Shown here piece by piece: positions 63,968 through 64,000 of a stretch of DNA of 64,000 nt. The position numbers and the translations under genes were made by a program. This DNA comes from an uncultured Desulfobacter sp. Lineage in GTDB: Bacteria > Desulfobacterota > Desulfobacteria > Desulfobacterales > Desulfobacteraceae. The notes below the pieces were generated by a model, which was not told where the DNA came from, made no database searches, and worked only from the letters and a program-made list of their open reading frames with translations. The stretch spans positions 372,001 through 436,000 of the forward strand of contig NZ_OY761440.1 in the NCBI RefSeq assembly GCF_963664415.1. Direction: 5' to 3'. The first letter of the stretch is position 1; every line of letters starts with the position of its first letter.

Positions 63968-64000
63968 TGTTGTCTCCTTTATAGTATTTGGTGATAAATA

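Noticed and set aside
1..64000. CRISPR arrays, tRNA or rRNA genes
   Set aside because: No regularly spaced repeats and no tRNA- or rRNA-like stretch were noticed on reading; short tRNAs could still be missed without a covariance search.

Overview
The window reads as chromosome of a Desulfobacterota sulfate reducer, most like the Desulfobacteraceae (inference from gene content: several sigma-54 activators, an HdrC/MvhD-type iron-sulfur protein paired with a lactate/glycolate-type flavoprotein, a lactate racemase and a YxxxxRxWY dCache kinase). No rRNA, tRNA or CRISPR array was seen. It has two parts: a metabolic left part (1 to about 39.1 kb) and a heavily transposon-damaged accessory part (about 39.4 to 63 kb).

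Left part. 1-3692 is a branched-chain/polar amino-acid type ABC transporter operon (livK-H-M-G, minus strand) behind an excellent sigma-54 promoter, next to a histidine kinase/sigma-54 response regulator pair whose sensor carries the amino-acid-binding motif YxxxxRxWY. 7822-10532 is gabT-gabD (GABA to succinate) with its own sigma-54 promoter, three dyad operators and a neighbouring sigma-54 activator; together the two blocks look like a GABA or related amino-acid uptake and use regulon. Then come formiminotransferase-cyclodeaminase (ftcD), a D-2-hydroxyacid dehydrogenase plus an HdrC/ferredoxin/MvhD fusion protein plus larA (lactate racemization and oxidation), a PEP-dependent dihydroxyacetone kinase operon dhaK-dhaL-dhaM in which DhaM carries HPr and a complete Enzyme I, a large TPR lipoprotein, a DksA-like protein and small accessory genes.

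29.3-35.5 kb is a compact, unfamiliar locus: a sigma-54 activator with a pseudo-receiver plus a C39-like cysteine protease, divergent from a sigma-54-driven operon of two tiny ORFs (53 and 38 aa), a FemAB/GNAT-like acyltransferase, an ATP-grasp ligase and a PLP-dependent decarboxylase. I read it as a candidate peptide- or carrier-based biosynthetic system. Next are an AAA ATPase/DUF4276 pair (possible defence module) and mazEF.

Right part. The C-terminal third of an integron-type integrase is followed by a tandemly duplicated RAYT transposase and by genes flanked by three attC-like folded sites (45.6, 57.05 and 57.54 kb), so this looks like a wrecked chromosomal integron. Between the attC-like sites lies an operon of a HARE-HTH/RNAP-alpha-CTD-like protein, a PAPS-reductase-family protein (BrxP-like), a DUF4007 protein, a YhcG nuclease and an 88-aa protein, then IS elements, then an AAA+ fragment of BrxL. 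This is best explained as a type 4 BREX-like locus that has lost brxC and pglZ. An upstream yhcG is split by IS1595 and IS630 elements; removing both with their target duplications restores one reading frame. An IS91-type element with its integrase is split by an ISNCY-type element, again reconstructable to the base. Four different mobile-element recombinase genes are broken at poly-A runs, all by the same -1 phase. The window ends with a class 3 lipase-like gene.
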